This document shows, piece after piece, positions 32,980-43,709 of a stretch of 64,000 nt of DNA (positions are counted from its first letter, which is position 1; the number at the start of each line of letters is the position of its first letter). The translations under genes and the position numbers were made by a program. Source of the DNA: Aspidiotus rigidus (Eukaryota; Arthropoda; Insecta; Hemiptera; Diaspididae); the NCBI GenBank assembly GCA_035079385.1, contig JAVHKY010000028.1, positions 5,952,001 through 6,016,000 of the forward strand. Reading direction: 5' to 3'. The notes below the pieces were generated by a model. The model saw only the letters and a program-made list of their open reading frames with translations. It made no database searches and was not told the origin of the DNA.

Positions 32980-35430
32980 TCACTCCTTATGTGTTCCAAT
33001 AATAAGTCTGATATTACCAAACTACAGTCAAATAGTTTTCATTTTTCTTCAGCGCTAGCATTCTTAACATTTTCGCACGTATGTTCGCCATCTCAAAAAT
33101 TTTCCTCTTGACCTCTGATATGAAAATTTTTCACATTCTCAGAACGTCTTAACTTGTCTCACCTATTTCATCCTGTAAGCTACAAAATTTTAAACGACGG
33201 TCAGGCGGTTTGATCCTAATAACGTTTTCCAAAAAACAAATAAGTTACATCTGTTGACAGAAGGGTTTAAATCGGATTATTCTTTTATTAAAACGTCTCG
33301 TATTACCGCGAACACAAAAGTCGGTCTCTTCCTCACGCGATAGGATTCTCTTCAGAGATTTAAAACGGTTAGATAAAATTAACTGGTATACCATAAATAC
33401 GTATACAGGGAAAAAACGTCCAATACGAGATTATGTTCTTACATTTTAACGCACTGTACGAGTACGAGTATGTGTATTTACACGTACTTCAAAGTTCGTC
33501 ACTACAAACGACCATCGATCAAAAAGTACACATAACTATGCGACAGGTAGACTAATGATGATCTTTTAGACGATATTTTTTCTTCTTCTTTTCGATTGAG
33601 AACCGTCAACTCATCTTCATCGCGGCTACCCACTCGAGTTAATGTACTCGCACTCAGGTCGCCGCATGTATAATAAAGACTATCGTTATATTCCCAGAGT
33701 ACATTTAGCAACCGGTTATTTATATTATCGAGCGAGCAAATTATCGGATAACACGGTGCATACATTAGTTGCGCGTACTGATTCCTGAAATTTTCACGAT
33801 TCAACATTTTATAAAATGTGCTTTCTCGCCTTCGTTGTTAGCGTTAACTCGTCAAAACGTTTCGAATTGATCCGGCAAATGCAATCATCAGCAGTCGTTC
33901 GTTAATTACTCCTAATCAATACGACCCGATACATTCCGACAAATAGTTACACTTTTCTATTTCGACGAACAATAGGATTAAAAATGATCTGCATCCATAT
34001 ATAGGTAATTCTAGCCGTCTTAACTCTCTCTCCGACAATAATACACGTAGGTATCAATTAAAAATGGTTGATCTAGATTGAGTCTAAAGTTTGGTCGGAT
34101 GTTAATAATTATCATTTAGAAGAAACGGTAGGTTCTATCTTTAAACACGTCCTATTAATAATAATATCGCGTTGACCTTTGTTCTCTCCTCGAAAAATGT
34201 AACCAGATAAGCGAGCACTCCTTACGGGATAGAACATGCTCCTTCGAGCAGAAAGACGATGCAAGATCTGAAAAAAAAAAGAACGATCAAATTCTTGTTT
34301 GTTCTGCTTCAGATTTATAAAATAAAACCCTACATACGGGTGTGTAAGGACTGGAATTTGGTAGCTCCACAATGTAGCGTGAAGCACTAACGACACCAAA
34401 TGAACAGACCCTCATATCGTACACAATTACTCGCATGTTTCTAGCTTTTTTTTTTTCTTTCTTTTTTTCTTTTGTTATCGCTAAGTAATTTCGAGTATGA
34501 TGCGCGTAACGATATTCGAGTAGTTTTGCTAGGAAACGATCGAGTAGAAAGGGGGAGGGAGATGCATAAATGATTGTACGCCGATATATATAACAATAAT
34601 AAGACCAATCTACTTACGTATTTGTACGCGTATGATCTAGACACAATAAAATACAGAAAAACGAGGTCAAGTTTCGAAAACCGTTTCCATACAATTACGA
34701 CGACTCTAACTCGATGTAAAATATATAGGCAGTACGCTGGTATGGCAAAAAATAAAATGAAATACACGAAAAAATCCATTTGATCGTGTTATTGAGCGCG
34801 CGTTTCTCGGCATAAAACATCGGATTCGTCCTTATTCGCCAATGTCAAAACATACGACTCGACCATTGGAGTAATCCATTGTAGTTCGTCAGTATGCATA
34901 TCGATTCCTAACAAAGGATAGTCACTTCGTTCGGGATTTATGTACACAAGCTCACGACCAATTTCACTAAAAAATAACTTTCCGCTAGCGCGCAAAAAAT
35001 AACCCCAATCTCGACTAGCTCGACGGGTAGAAGATGATAATTGATCAAACTAGCTTGGCGAAGGAGCGCCTTTCCACCACCTTAAGCTAGGCTACAACCC
35101 TGAAAGTCCCCCCCCCCCCCCGACAGACTAGTAGAACAAAAAATTGTCAAACTAGTCTAGTGATGAAATTCCCTTCCTTACGTTAAGTGTTATACATCGC
35201 CTCCTTCAGGCTAGTCAGGCAAATTGTCTTCTTCTTCCGCCAATTCATTACCTAGAACAAGCGAACTAACCCAAGAAACTTGACTAGCCTTCCGTTCAGG
35301 ATAGTATTACGAAGGAGAAAACAAATGATCGAACTTGTCTAGGAACGAGACCCACTTGACGCTGGACCAAGCATCACTCTGGTCACGAGCTCATCATAAG
35401 AAAAAAATTTATTTTAGTTTCCCCCAGGTC
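32980..35430. other. mostly unassigned, possible 3' region of a host gene
   Basis: Composition is less repetitive than elsewhere, with scattered CpG. Apart from the candidate exon at 34789-34984 no gene is supported. If that exon is real, its 3' UTR would run from 34788 to lower coordinates. A C run lies at 35109-35122. Confidence 0.4.
34789..34984 (-). CDS. candidate terminal exon of an unidentified host gene
   Basis: On the minus strand a pyrimidine/T-rich tract ending 'ttttttgcgcgctag' is followed by about 64 open codons and a TAA stop. The peptide reads GKLFFSEIGRELVYINPERS, then DYPLLGIDMHTDELQWITP, and ends DVLCRETRAQ. Amino-acid use is balanced and unlike the low-complexity frames nearby. 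I do not recognise the family. No upstream exon is identified, so this remains a plausible but unproven exon. Confidence 0.35.
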
Positions 35431-35440
35431 GCAGAATTAC

Positions 35441-36296
35441 ATGAAATGTTTAAGGCTACGGTCGCGACTTAACATCGTCAAATTCAAGTTCTATTCTGAT
35501 GAACGCGAAAGGCTATGCAAACCGCAGAAAAAGTATAAACGACGAGCGCTTTCGGTTAATAAACCATCTTCAGGACTGAAATGCAAGCAACTGGCGAACG
35601 GAAGAGAAGAACAAGGTATTAAGATGGCCAAACGAGAAATCGCGGTGTGAATCATAAACCAGTTCAATCAGGCCGTCTTCCGGGATGTGCGAGTTGAGTA
35701 CAGTGATGGCGCATTGTCTCTATATGCTCGATGGCGATGCGCTTACGGTAGGAATTTTCCTTATGGGGGAGCTTTTCCGATCCCTCACGGAAGCTGTGGC
35801 CACTGTACTTATTAAATGATCAGCAAAAGCTGACTCCCTTAAGTGTCCTTTCTTCCAAGTCTTCAGGTGCTCAGCTACTCTAACTTTCATTTGGCGGCTG
35901 GTCTCACCAATATAAAAGCCCTCACAATCCCTACATTCCAACTTATAAACACCACTCCTCTCATCAATGGGTATGGGGGGTCCTTCAGCCTCACAAACAA
36001 CCCCTTAACTGTGGTAGGGTTGTGAAACGCGGGTCTGAAGCCAAACGGGCGGAGGGCCCGACCCAATTGGAGGGAGAACTTCCCCAAGAAAGGGAGACTG
36101 ATCCAACATCGGTCGTAGTATCTTTCCTGTGAACTCCAAACTTATGGACACCGTCTGTCATAGAGATCGATAAATCCAAAAAGTTAAAGGAAAATACCCC
36201 TATTTCCAACGTAAATTTGATGGAAGGGTACCAGGAATTGAGATACCTCAGAAACTCACCAAGGAGATCTGGGGGGCCAGTCCAGGTACATCACAG
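35441..36296 (-). pseudogene. Penelope-like fragment with internal 253-bp deletion
   Basis: The minus-strand body matches the PLE at 15010: GIY-YIG text (GFYIGETSRQMKVRVAEH), linker (FGFRPAFHN) and RT-linker text (FNFLDLS). At 36101-36115 'gatccaac' is joined directly to 'atcggtcg', deleting what corresponds to 15693-15945. At its left edge a short plus-strand piece (35441-35515) encodes VKFKFYSDE, resembling the PLE N-terminus, so the 5' end was partly inverted. The body stops abruptly at 36296, where background repeat begins. It is dead. Confidence 0.8.
35545..35590 (-). ncRNA. best-preserved hammerhead-like core of the main PLE family
   Basis: The minus strand reads CCTGAAGATGGTTTATTAACC, then GAAAGCGC. 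CTGAAGA matches CUGANGA exactly, GGTT/AACC makes helix II and GAAA follows. The upstream GCTTGC could pair with the sequence after GAAA as helix III. Penelope-like elements are known to carry hammerhead motifs in their terminal repeats. Confidence 0.55.
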
Positions 36297-36548
36297 GAAA
36301 CCTGTTCTATGGGGAGCATTTTGAGAAATTTGCCGTGCGCCATCCGCCGTCCAACAAAAAAACTTGGAAAAATTCCGACTCTCGAGCCACATATGGACCC
36401 TTTTTAGCCAAACCCAACCAAGCGACATAATACCGATCTGGCGAAAAGGAGAATCTCCGCTTATAGTGAAGGAACGTTTCTCTAGATTGTTATCACGTCG
36501 CTTGGTTGGGTTTGGCTAAATAAGGTCCATATGATAGGAGGGGGAGGG
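36296..36548. repeat. background repeat interrupted by a MITE
   Basis: 'aggaaacctgttctatgggg', 'gccgtgcgccatccgccgtc' and 'ttccgactctcgagccacat' lead in, and 'atgataggagggggagg' resumes after the insert at 36395-36538. Confidence 0.6.
36395..36538. mobile_element. 144-bp MITE with 32-bp TIRs
   Basis: The left repeat GGACCCTTTTTAGCCAAACC...AAGCGAC (36395-36426) is matched by its complement at 36507-36538 with two mismatches. 'atat' flanks both sides (36391-36394 and 36539-36542). In the uninterrupted family text the site reads 'ctcgagctatatatgatagg', so the insertion point is clear. There is no coding capacity and the superfamily is uncertain. Confidence 0.75.
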
Positions 36549-37200
36549 GATACTCCGAGGAGTAAACGAAAGAAACACTGCAAAAACAGCCAAATTTTGA
36601 AAACACACGAGCGCTTTCGGCTAAACACCCATTCTCAAGAGACGGAAAGCAACTGAACCCAACGCCAACAAGAACAAGTAACATAGAAGGAGATCATGAC
36701 TGAATCAGCGAGTCATCAAAATGTGAATCATCCTCATAGACTAATTCAATCAATCCCCCCTCAGGAATATACCTGTTTTACACGGTGACGTCTTTATTAT
36801 TCCGGTGTCTAAAAATTTAAATTCCCTCCAGAGCCATTCGCTTGAAGTACGAATTTTCCCTATGGAAGAGGACTTCGGACCCCTCTTTAACTATGGTTTT
36901 TTTCGATTAAATCGTCAGCAAAGGCCGACTCACCCTCTTTTCTCTCAATCCACGCTTTTTGGTGTTCATCGACTCTAATTTGGAGTTGACGGCTAGTCAT
37001 ACCTATATAAACACTCGGGCAATCACCACAGGCTACCCTATAAACACCCCCCTTCCTCTCAAGCATCGGAATGGAGTCTGTTAATTTGACAAATAAGCTC
37101 TTGACCGTATTTGTATTGTAAAAAGCCGGTCAAAAGCCAAAGGGACGGAAGGTGCGAATCCCGGGGGAGGGTGGTCATAGAGTTCAGACTTTCTAAACGC
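36548..37200 (-). pseudogene. Penelope-like 3' fragment, different subfamily
   Basis: From the left there is an arm ('atactccgaggagtaaacga'), a hammerhead-like core (36611-36653, with GAGAATGGG and GCCGAAAGCGC), then diverged GIY-YIG coding text (36720-37110), resembling the element at 43518 more than that at 15010. It ends near 37160-37200 against the next PLE's arm. Frames are broken. Confidence 0.65.
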
Positions 37201-37204
37201 GAAA

Positions 37205-38109
37205 GGACGAATACTCCGAAGGGAGAGTAAACAATGCAAACCGCAGAAAAAATATAAGACGACGAGCGCTTTCGGTTAATAAACCATCTTCAAGCCTGAA
37301 ATGAAAGCAATTGACGAACGGAAGAGAAGAACAAGGTATTAAGATTGGCCAAACGAGAAATCGCGGTGTGAATCATAAACCAGTTCAATCAAGCCATCTT
37401 CCGGAATTTACGAGTTGAGTACAGTGATGACGCATTGTCTCTACATGATCGAGGGCGATGCGCTCACGGTAGGAATTCTCCTTATGGGGGAGCTTTTCCA
37501 ATCCCTCACGGAAGCTGTGGCCACTGTTTATTAAATGATCAGCAAAAGCTGACTCCCCTAAGAAGACTTCAGGTGCTCAGCTTCTCTAACTTCCATTTGG
37601 AGGCTGGACTCACCAAAGCCTCCACAATCCCTACATTCCAACTTATAAACACCACTCCTCTCATCAATGGGTATGGGGTCCTTCAGCCTCACAAACGACC
37701 CCTTAACTTTGGTAGGTTTGTGAAACGCGGGTCTGAAGCCAAACGGGCGGAGGGCCCGACCCAATTGGAGGGAGAACTTCCCCAAGAAAGGGAGACTGAT
37801 CCAACATCGGTCGTAGTATCTTTCCTGTGAATTCCAAACTTATGGACACCGTCTGTCATAGAGATCGATAAATCCAAAAAGTTAATGGAAAATACCCCTA
37901 TCTCCAACGTAAATTTGATGGAAGGGTACCAGGAATTGAGATACCTCAGAAACTCACCAAGGAGATCTGGGTAGAACGTCATCAACGTACCTGTGCCAAT
38001 AGTGAATATGATTCAGTAACACCTGGTTCGAGGAAAAAAGGTCAAGTTCAAACTTAGACATGAAAAGTTCGGAGATGAGAGAGCCTGAAGGTGATCCAAT
38101 GGGGACCCC

Positions 38110-38143
<34 letters not shown>

Positions 38144-39571
38144 GGAGTTCGGTTTTGAGGTTGTGGTACATACTGCGGGAATTAGCAATCTCAAAACGAT
38201 ATTGATCCCTACTTTATCAGGGAACTCGAAAAATTTCCCTTCAAATTTACAGTAGTTGAGGGACCAGCAAATGTTCAGGAGATCGAAAAATTCATGAAGC
38301 TCATTGTGAGGAATGTTGGCTTTGACGAGTAGCTCACCCATACGCTGGATAGGAATATTCGGGAACAAACCGACGACATCAAACGAGCAGATGGTCGTTC
38401 CCGGGGGAAGACTTACACCTTTCAGAACGTCAGTTAAAGAGACCGAATTGAAGACCAAATGAGGAGATTAAAAATCAATGCGATTTTTGAACCAACGGTC
38501 CAGGAATCGGGCAAGAGGTAGGTGGGGAGGAGATGAATGAAACAACGGGTCGTATCGGGTATTGTTCTTATGCACTTTGGGCTGCCCGTAGAGGAGGGGG
38601 ATGGGGTGTGGGGTTGGGAATAAGGAGGGTTTTTTTCAAAGCAGGAGTTTTGATAATAGCCTCACTCCTGTTGATGACACTCCTAACTTCTTTAACATGC
38701 TTAGGGAAGCTGAAATCCTCACTCTCTTTAGCACCACACTGCTGGAGGACTTCATAGACCTTAGAAGAATAGGCCGACTACTCCATCACCACAACAGCAT
38801 TGCCCTTGTCAGCCTTGGTGACGATTAAATTTCCCTCTTTAATCTTCCTCTCTAAACCTTGAATCACTCCTCCCAATTTATTACTTATGCAAGGGAGGGG
38901 GTTATTGCGGACTAATTCGGCACAAATTTTCTGGGTATTGAAACCAGGACCAATTTTAACAGCAAGATCCGCAACAACATTCGTTAAAGTTTCATCTTTC
39001 TTGAGAAGAGGTAGACTGAATTTCAATCCTTTCTCAAGCAGGACTGTTTCGTCACTATTGAACACTACTTGACTATTACTTATGAGGGGAGGTGGAATTT
39101 GTGAATGACAACGCCGTCACTCACCCCTTCCTCAACCACATCCTCATTAACCTTCGTTAGGGAGGACAACTTCCTATTTTTCTTCTTTTTCAAGTTCACC
39201 TCAAACTTCCGACACTTTTCATTGACGTCCCGGATAAAGTTATCAAGGGGTAGGAGCATGCCGGAGAGTCTGGAATCCATCTTCGCAACTCCGTTCTCAT
39301 CCCTTTTCTCCCCATATAATTTTCTAGTTTCTTAGTCGTAAACCTTACGATCGGAATAGAACCGGAATTTAACGAACTTAGGTCTCAAATGCAACACCAA
39401 ACACCGACGAAGAAACCAAATATGAGACGAAAACGAAGCGCGTTGCTTCCGAAATTTCAGAAATAGGAACTGTAAATACGCCGCAGAAGTGTTCACAATT
39501 AAACGAATACGTTCTATTCTGATGGTGAAATTACCAGGAAAAAGTTTAGGAAAGTTATGACTGACTGACAA
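37205..39571 (-). pseudogene. near-full-length but broken Penelope-like element
   Basis: It has an arm with 'gaatactccgaagggagagt' and a core at 37266-37311, then GIY-YIG (about 37385-37680). It carries the same 253-bp deletion junction as 35441-36296 ('gatccaac' + 'atcggtcg', 37797-37812). RT text follows (FSINFLDLS; CSFDVVGLFPNIP near 38375), then N-terminal text (LLEKGLKF, LTNVVADLAVKIGPG, ADKGNAVVVME at 38778-39065; VKFRFYSDR near 39345). It has further small deletions at 37560 and 37972 and an insert at 38115-38203. It is clearly non-functional. Confidence 0.8.
38115..38203 (-). mobile_element. short poly(A)-tailed retroinsertion in the PLE
   Basis: An 11-bp direct repeat, 'ga[c/t]ccctactt' (38104-38114 and 38204-38214), brackets about 60 bp of unrelated sequence ending, on the minus strand, in a run of about 27 A. 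The site is intact in the PLE at 16260 ('gatccctacttcg'). This is the signature of LINE-mediated insertion of a short RNA or truncated SINE/LINE. The source is not recognised. Confidence 0.75.
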
Positions 39572-39574
39572 GTG

Positions 39575-40085
39575 GATCCAATCCTAGTTGAGACGTTGGT
39601 ATGGAAAATTCAATATTACAACACGCCTCAATTTACTGGTGCATTCGAAATTAATGAGCCTGCTGATCCACCCGACTTCGATGAGATCCTTCGTGTCGTT
39701 AAGGAGAAGTGCCACATCGTTCAGCAATTGTCTGAAAGAAAGTAAGACCTCAATAATTGCCTCTGATCATCATCGCGTTAGCTTCAGTGAATATCTCTGG
39801 CACGAATAAAATTTCGTTTTTTTAATACAACTCAAACTGGAGGAGATCTTCCACAATGGATTAAAGCGTCATTTCCCTCCTTCTGAAGATGATGAGGCTC
39901 GAACAAATTTAGTGACCGATTTAACCGTCAAAATAGGTTCAGCTGTCAACGTCCACAACTCTGTCGCCGAAGTAACCTACGAAAGTAGGGTCCTCTCTAT
40001 AATATTATACTTCGAGAAAAGAAATAAGGAGAATGACCTGATGGAAAAAGCTAATGTTGTCAAGGAATAAATGTTCTAGCGGAGC
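39575..40085 (+). pseudogene. Penelope-like N-terminal fragment, head-to-head with the previous one
   Basis: The plus-strand text RRWYGKFNITTRLNLLVHSK matches the PLE N-terminal text seen on the minus strand at 45870 (RRWYGQLNVTTRLNLLVHSR). It continues through a frameshift to TNLVTDLTVKIGSAVN near 39900-39945, paralleling LTNVVADLAVKIGPG of the neighbour. The two N-termini meet at about 39571. Confidence 0.7.
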
Positions 40086-40089
40086 CAAA

Positions 40090-42745
40090 AGATGATTTAA
40101 TGCTCGATCCAGCTGTCAGTACTCGCTCCGTTCATTTGTCCCCATTATATTTTGAGCTAAATGGCTTTCGAGGACTCACTCGCGCAAATTTTCAACCGGG
40201 GGGGGGGGGTCATCTCGGACTTTGACTCGCAGATTCCCACTAGACGGCTGAGGTGGCGGTGAAGACAATAAGAAAAGGAAACTAGTCCCAAACTTTAATT
40301 TTCGATAGTGATCAAAAAGTATACTTCGTCGATATTTTTTGGGGGGAGGGGGGTTTCAGGGGGAGTTGCTCCCATTTGCCTCCTCGCTCGTATTTACAGG
40401 CCTGTTAGTAAAAGACTTGGAAAAAATTACTAATTCAGAGAGGGAGCCTCGGAACACGGCCTTCTTCATTTATGTATATTTTGATGGTGAAAGAAAATGA
40501 ACCTTGATAGTTTTCTTAGTACTCTTCTCAAGAAACTCGCGTGAGAAGGTACGTTTTACATCGGGGCTAACAAACTGTGTTGTTTTCCAGAGTTGAAAAT
40601 GAAAGGGTCCGGAAACGCGACACTTCTTCTCTCAAAAGTAATTTTTTTTCAAGTCACCATTAGAACTCTCTCTCTTTATAAGTAAAGGATGGAGTATGCT
40701 TGAGCTCATAGGGATACACGGGAACATATTTACACTTACTATTCTTCAGCTAGTGCGAGAAAGTATGGTTTGGCTCGTGGTGACCCGCGGCTAGCAAACC
40801 GTGTCTTTCCCCGGTGGGCCTGACGTACTTCCCATACTACCGAAGTCAGGGAAATATTAACAAAATCGACATTGTGGCTGGCGCGGTTAGAATATTGGTA
40901 CTCAATCCGTATTGAGATACTCTTGACGTTTCCTTTAAATTTACCATTCACTACCGATCTTTTATCGCGAGATGGTCCTGTGGGCACCCCCTACTGTAGT
41001 GCTTTTGTGTAGGTATTCGCTTGAATGTTAAATAACGGTAGTGAGCGAGTTATGAGAGAGTGGGTCGTGAAATAGAAAATTTTGAGCAAAATTAAATTTT
41101 TCATGTCCTATTATTATTACGTGGAATTGCTTTGTGGGATGAAAATTCCGCGTAAAACTGTGATATTTGGGAACAATTTTTGTGGGGTTCGTCTTTCAAT
41201 AAAATATTCCAATTAGATTCGCCACTCGATCTACGAAGTGATTTCATAGCGCTCGTATCTTCTAAAAAATAAACAGTTTTTGGGCCGACCGAAAACGATT
41301 TTTTTTTTTTTTCGTCGTCTCAAGTCGAAGCAAAGGTTAGAGAATTTTAATTTTTATTTTCTCGAGCGAAGTAAAAGCGTCACGCTTACTACGAAGAAAA
41401 ATTGTTTATATTACTACGTACCAGGCTGAGACATTAACGTTCTCCGTTGTAGACAACAGAGTACAACCGATACGACCACGTATGTTAATTTACATAACAC
41501 CCGAGTATACATCATCACAATAGTCTATGGCTGCGTACGGACATTCACTCTTTTATTTTTATGTAATTAAAATCTGTAAACGCCACCTTAACATACTGCA
41601 TCCGGCGCTTTGATTATTTGATGATTTCTTTTGTGATGCTATGTTTTTTTTTCGCGAGTACTTAATTATATTTTAATGAATTTATTTGTAGGATCGTCAA
41701 TGCGAATCGAGACAATAATAAAAACCCGAGCGACGCCTTCACTCCTTTTCCCTCCGTTTTTAAATCATATATCTTGTCTTATTTTTACACGAATTTTTTT
41801 ATAATAACTCGTAGGCTATAACATGTTATACTCTTCATAAAATTGATGTCGTTGGCTAGATTTCAAAACACTGTATGGAGTTTTAAATTAATCTTTATTT
41901 TCACTGAATTACGTTCTTTTTTTCGTGTTCAATTTTCTAATATTTAGTACCTTTCTAAGATACTGAACTTCGTCCTTGGACAATTCTGCGAGAACGAAAT
42001 TAGTCATCAGACGGTGAATATATGAGATGATTCTGATCGACTGGTGAGAGTCTAGCTGAGTGAATGAACTTTATGACCAACGAGTGCTTCTCTTGACAGT
42101 ACGATAAGTACAGTATTTGAATACTCGTTCACTATAACTCTTGAACCGCATGACCGAAAAAGTACAGTGATCTTTTCTGGTGATTATGTCTCAACTCTAC
42201 ATTACAGTTTATATTGTCTACTTTCAATAAAATTTGTCCGCACTACTCTCTTGAAGAATTTATAATGCTGTCAACAAAGATAGTAGGTAGTTAATATTGT
42301 GTAAATATTAGCTTTATCAAGTCGATACCTAGTCAGTTTTGATGATTGCCCAATTTAGTGCAATTGATTGGACAAGAATGGTATGCTAATGTGTGGTGAT
42401 TTCAGTTGAAGTAACTGATGAGGATATTGCATCACATGCTGCGCAGCGTCTTGTATGGTCTTCCAGAACTGTGTAGGTCGCTAAACTGAATTCTAGTATC
42501 GAATAGAGCGACTGGTTCGAGATTTGTGCGGTTATAAAAACGTCTTAGGTATACCTCCTTGACTGAAGTCGTGTAAAATCGCGTCGTCACTCCAGCCAAT
42601 GCGTGTGTGTGTTGTTTTACAAATGTGAAAAGCTGTAAAATAGAATTTTATTTTTTGTCTGTGTAGCGAATCTGTCCTCACCACTCTTCTCATTGGCAAA
42701 ATATGGAATTTTTTCATCTTACACGATGAACCATGTGGCGTCGAT
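40090..42745. other. unassigned sequence
   Basis: G runs occur at 40199-40209 and 40340-40351. There is no supported gene or repeat boundary. Confidence 0.4.
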
Positions 42746-42879
42746 ATTTGGTCAACACCCACGATGCCATGTCGAGCGAGAACTTCCTTCTTTCAAAGTC
42801 TTAGGTCGAAATTGCGTCGATGTATTGTACAAAATCGACCGAACGTCGACGTCAATATCACAAATGTCGCCTCTATTTC

Positions 42880-43093
42880 GACGTCGATTTCAGATCGATT
42901 TCAAGTCGATTTTTCCACATTTTTTATCGTCCTAAAACCGATTGCTTTGTTGCGTCAATTCCAGTTTTCTCATTTCGTACGCTTGTCGACTTTGAATGAA
43001 CCTTAAATCGACGTCGATCTGGAGTTGACTTCGAGTCGATTTCTCCAAATCTTTCAATCGACCTGTAGTCAATTGCTTTGTTGCGTGAATAAC
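42880..43093 (+). repeat. two diverged direct copies, ~130-bp period
   Basis: 'cgacgtcgatttcagatcga' to 'gattgctttgttgcgtcaat' (42880-42962) is repeated, diverged, as 'cgacgtcgatctggagttga' to 'aattgctttgttgcgtgaat' (43010-43090). Confidence 0.55.
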
Positions 43094-43379
43094 TAATCGA
43101 TTTTTAGTTCTTAGGGAATGTAACATGAGCGTAACATACAGCAGTATAAAGACCTATAAATCAAAGCACTTACAGATTACAAGGATGAGGTGAAGTGGAT
43201 TCAACCTGCAACCAGCTGATGACGTCATAGTTTGAAGGGAACGTCGGGGTCACGGCTGATGACGTCATGGTTTATTATGGAGGAAGAAGAGGGATACAGT
43301 ATAGAGGATTATTAGGGCCTAGATTTAGTATACATCTAGAACAGATAGTGTTCGAAGGGAAGGCTAGACCTAATTTAAG

Positions 43380-43517
43380 GGTCGTCACTTTAAGGAAGGG
43401 GGGTTGTAATCTTGCAAAAAACGGGATTTTTCCCCGAGACGTCGTCATCCTTTAGGGAGGGTAGTGGCCTCGCAAACTCGAGAATTTTCCCCGAATGTCG
43501 CTATCCCTTAAGGGGAG
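43380..43517 (+). repeat. minisatellite, left part
   Basis: The ~60-bp units carry 'gtggcctcgcaaactcgaga', 'attttccccgaatgtcgc' and 'atcccttaagggg'. The array continues after the PLE at 46980-47320. Confidence 0.65.
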
Positions 43518-43620
43518 AATCGATACGTTGTTCTAATTTGTGGTTATTCATATTACACAAGAGGAGTGTACACCCGAAGGTGTAGCAAATTATATTGAAC
43601 CACAAGAAAATCAGCCGCTA

Positions 43621-43668
43621 AACGTTTTCGGTTAAACAACCATCATCGGAGCGTAAACGAAAGCGACT
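43621..43668 (-). ncRNA. hammerhead-like core, PLE arm
   Basis: The minus strand reads GCTCCGATGATGG, TTGTTTAACC, GAAAACG. CCGATGA is one base from CUGANGA, GGTT/AACC forms helix II, then GAAA. The same core recurs on the plus strand at 46875-46920 and, cut, at 46205-46230. Confidence 0.45.
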
Positions 43669-43709
43669 GAATCCAACATCAACAAAGACAGAGGGAGTTA
43701 ACAAGAAGA

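Noticed and set aside
33502..33807. Minus-strand frame of about 100 residues
   Set aside because: It has no motif, splice context or homology that I recognise; it could be chance in a possible 3' UTR.
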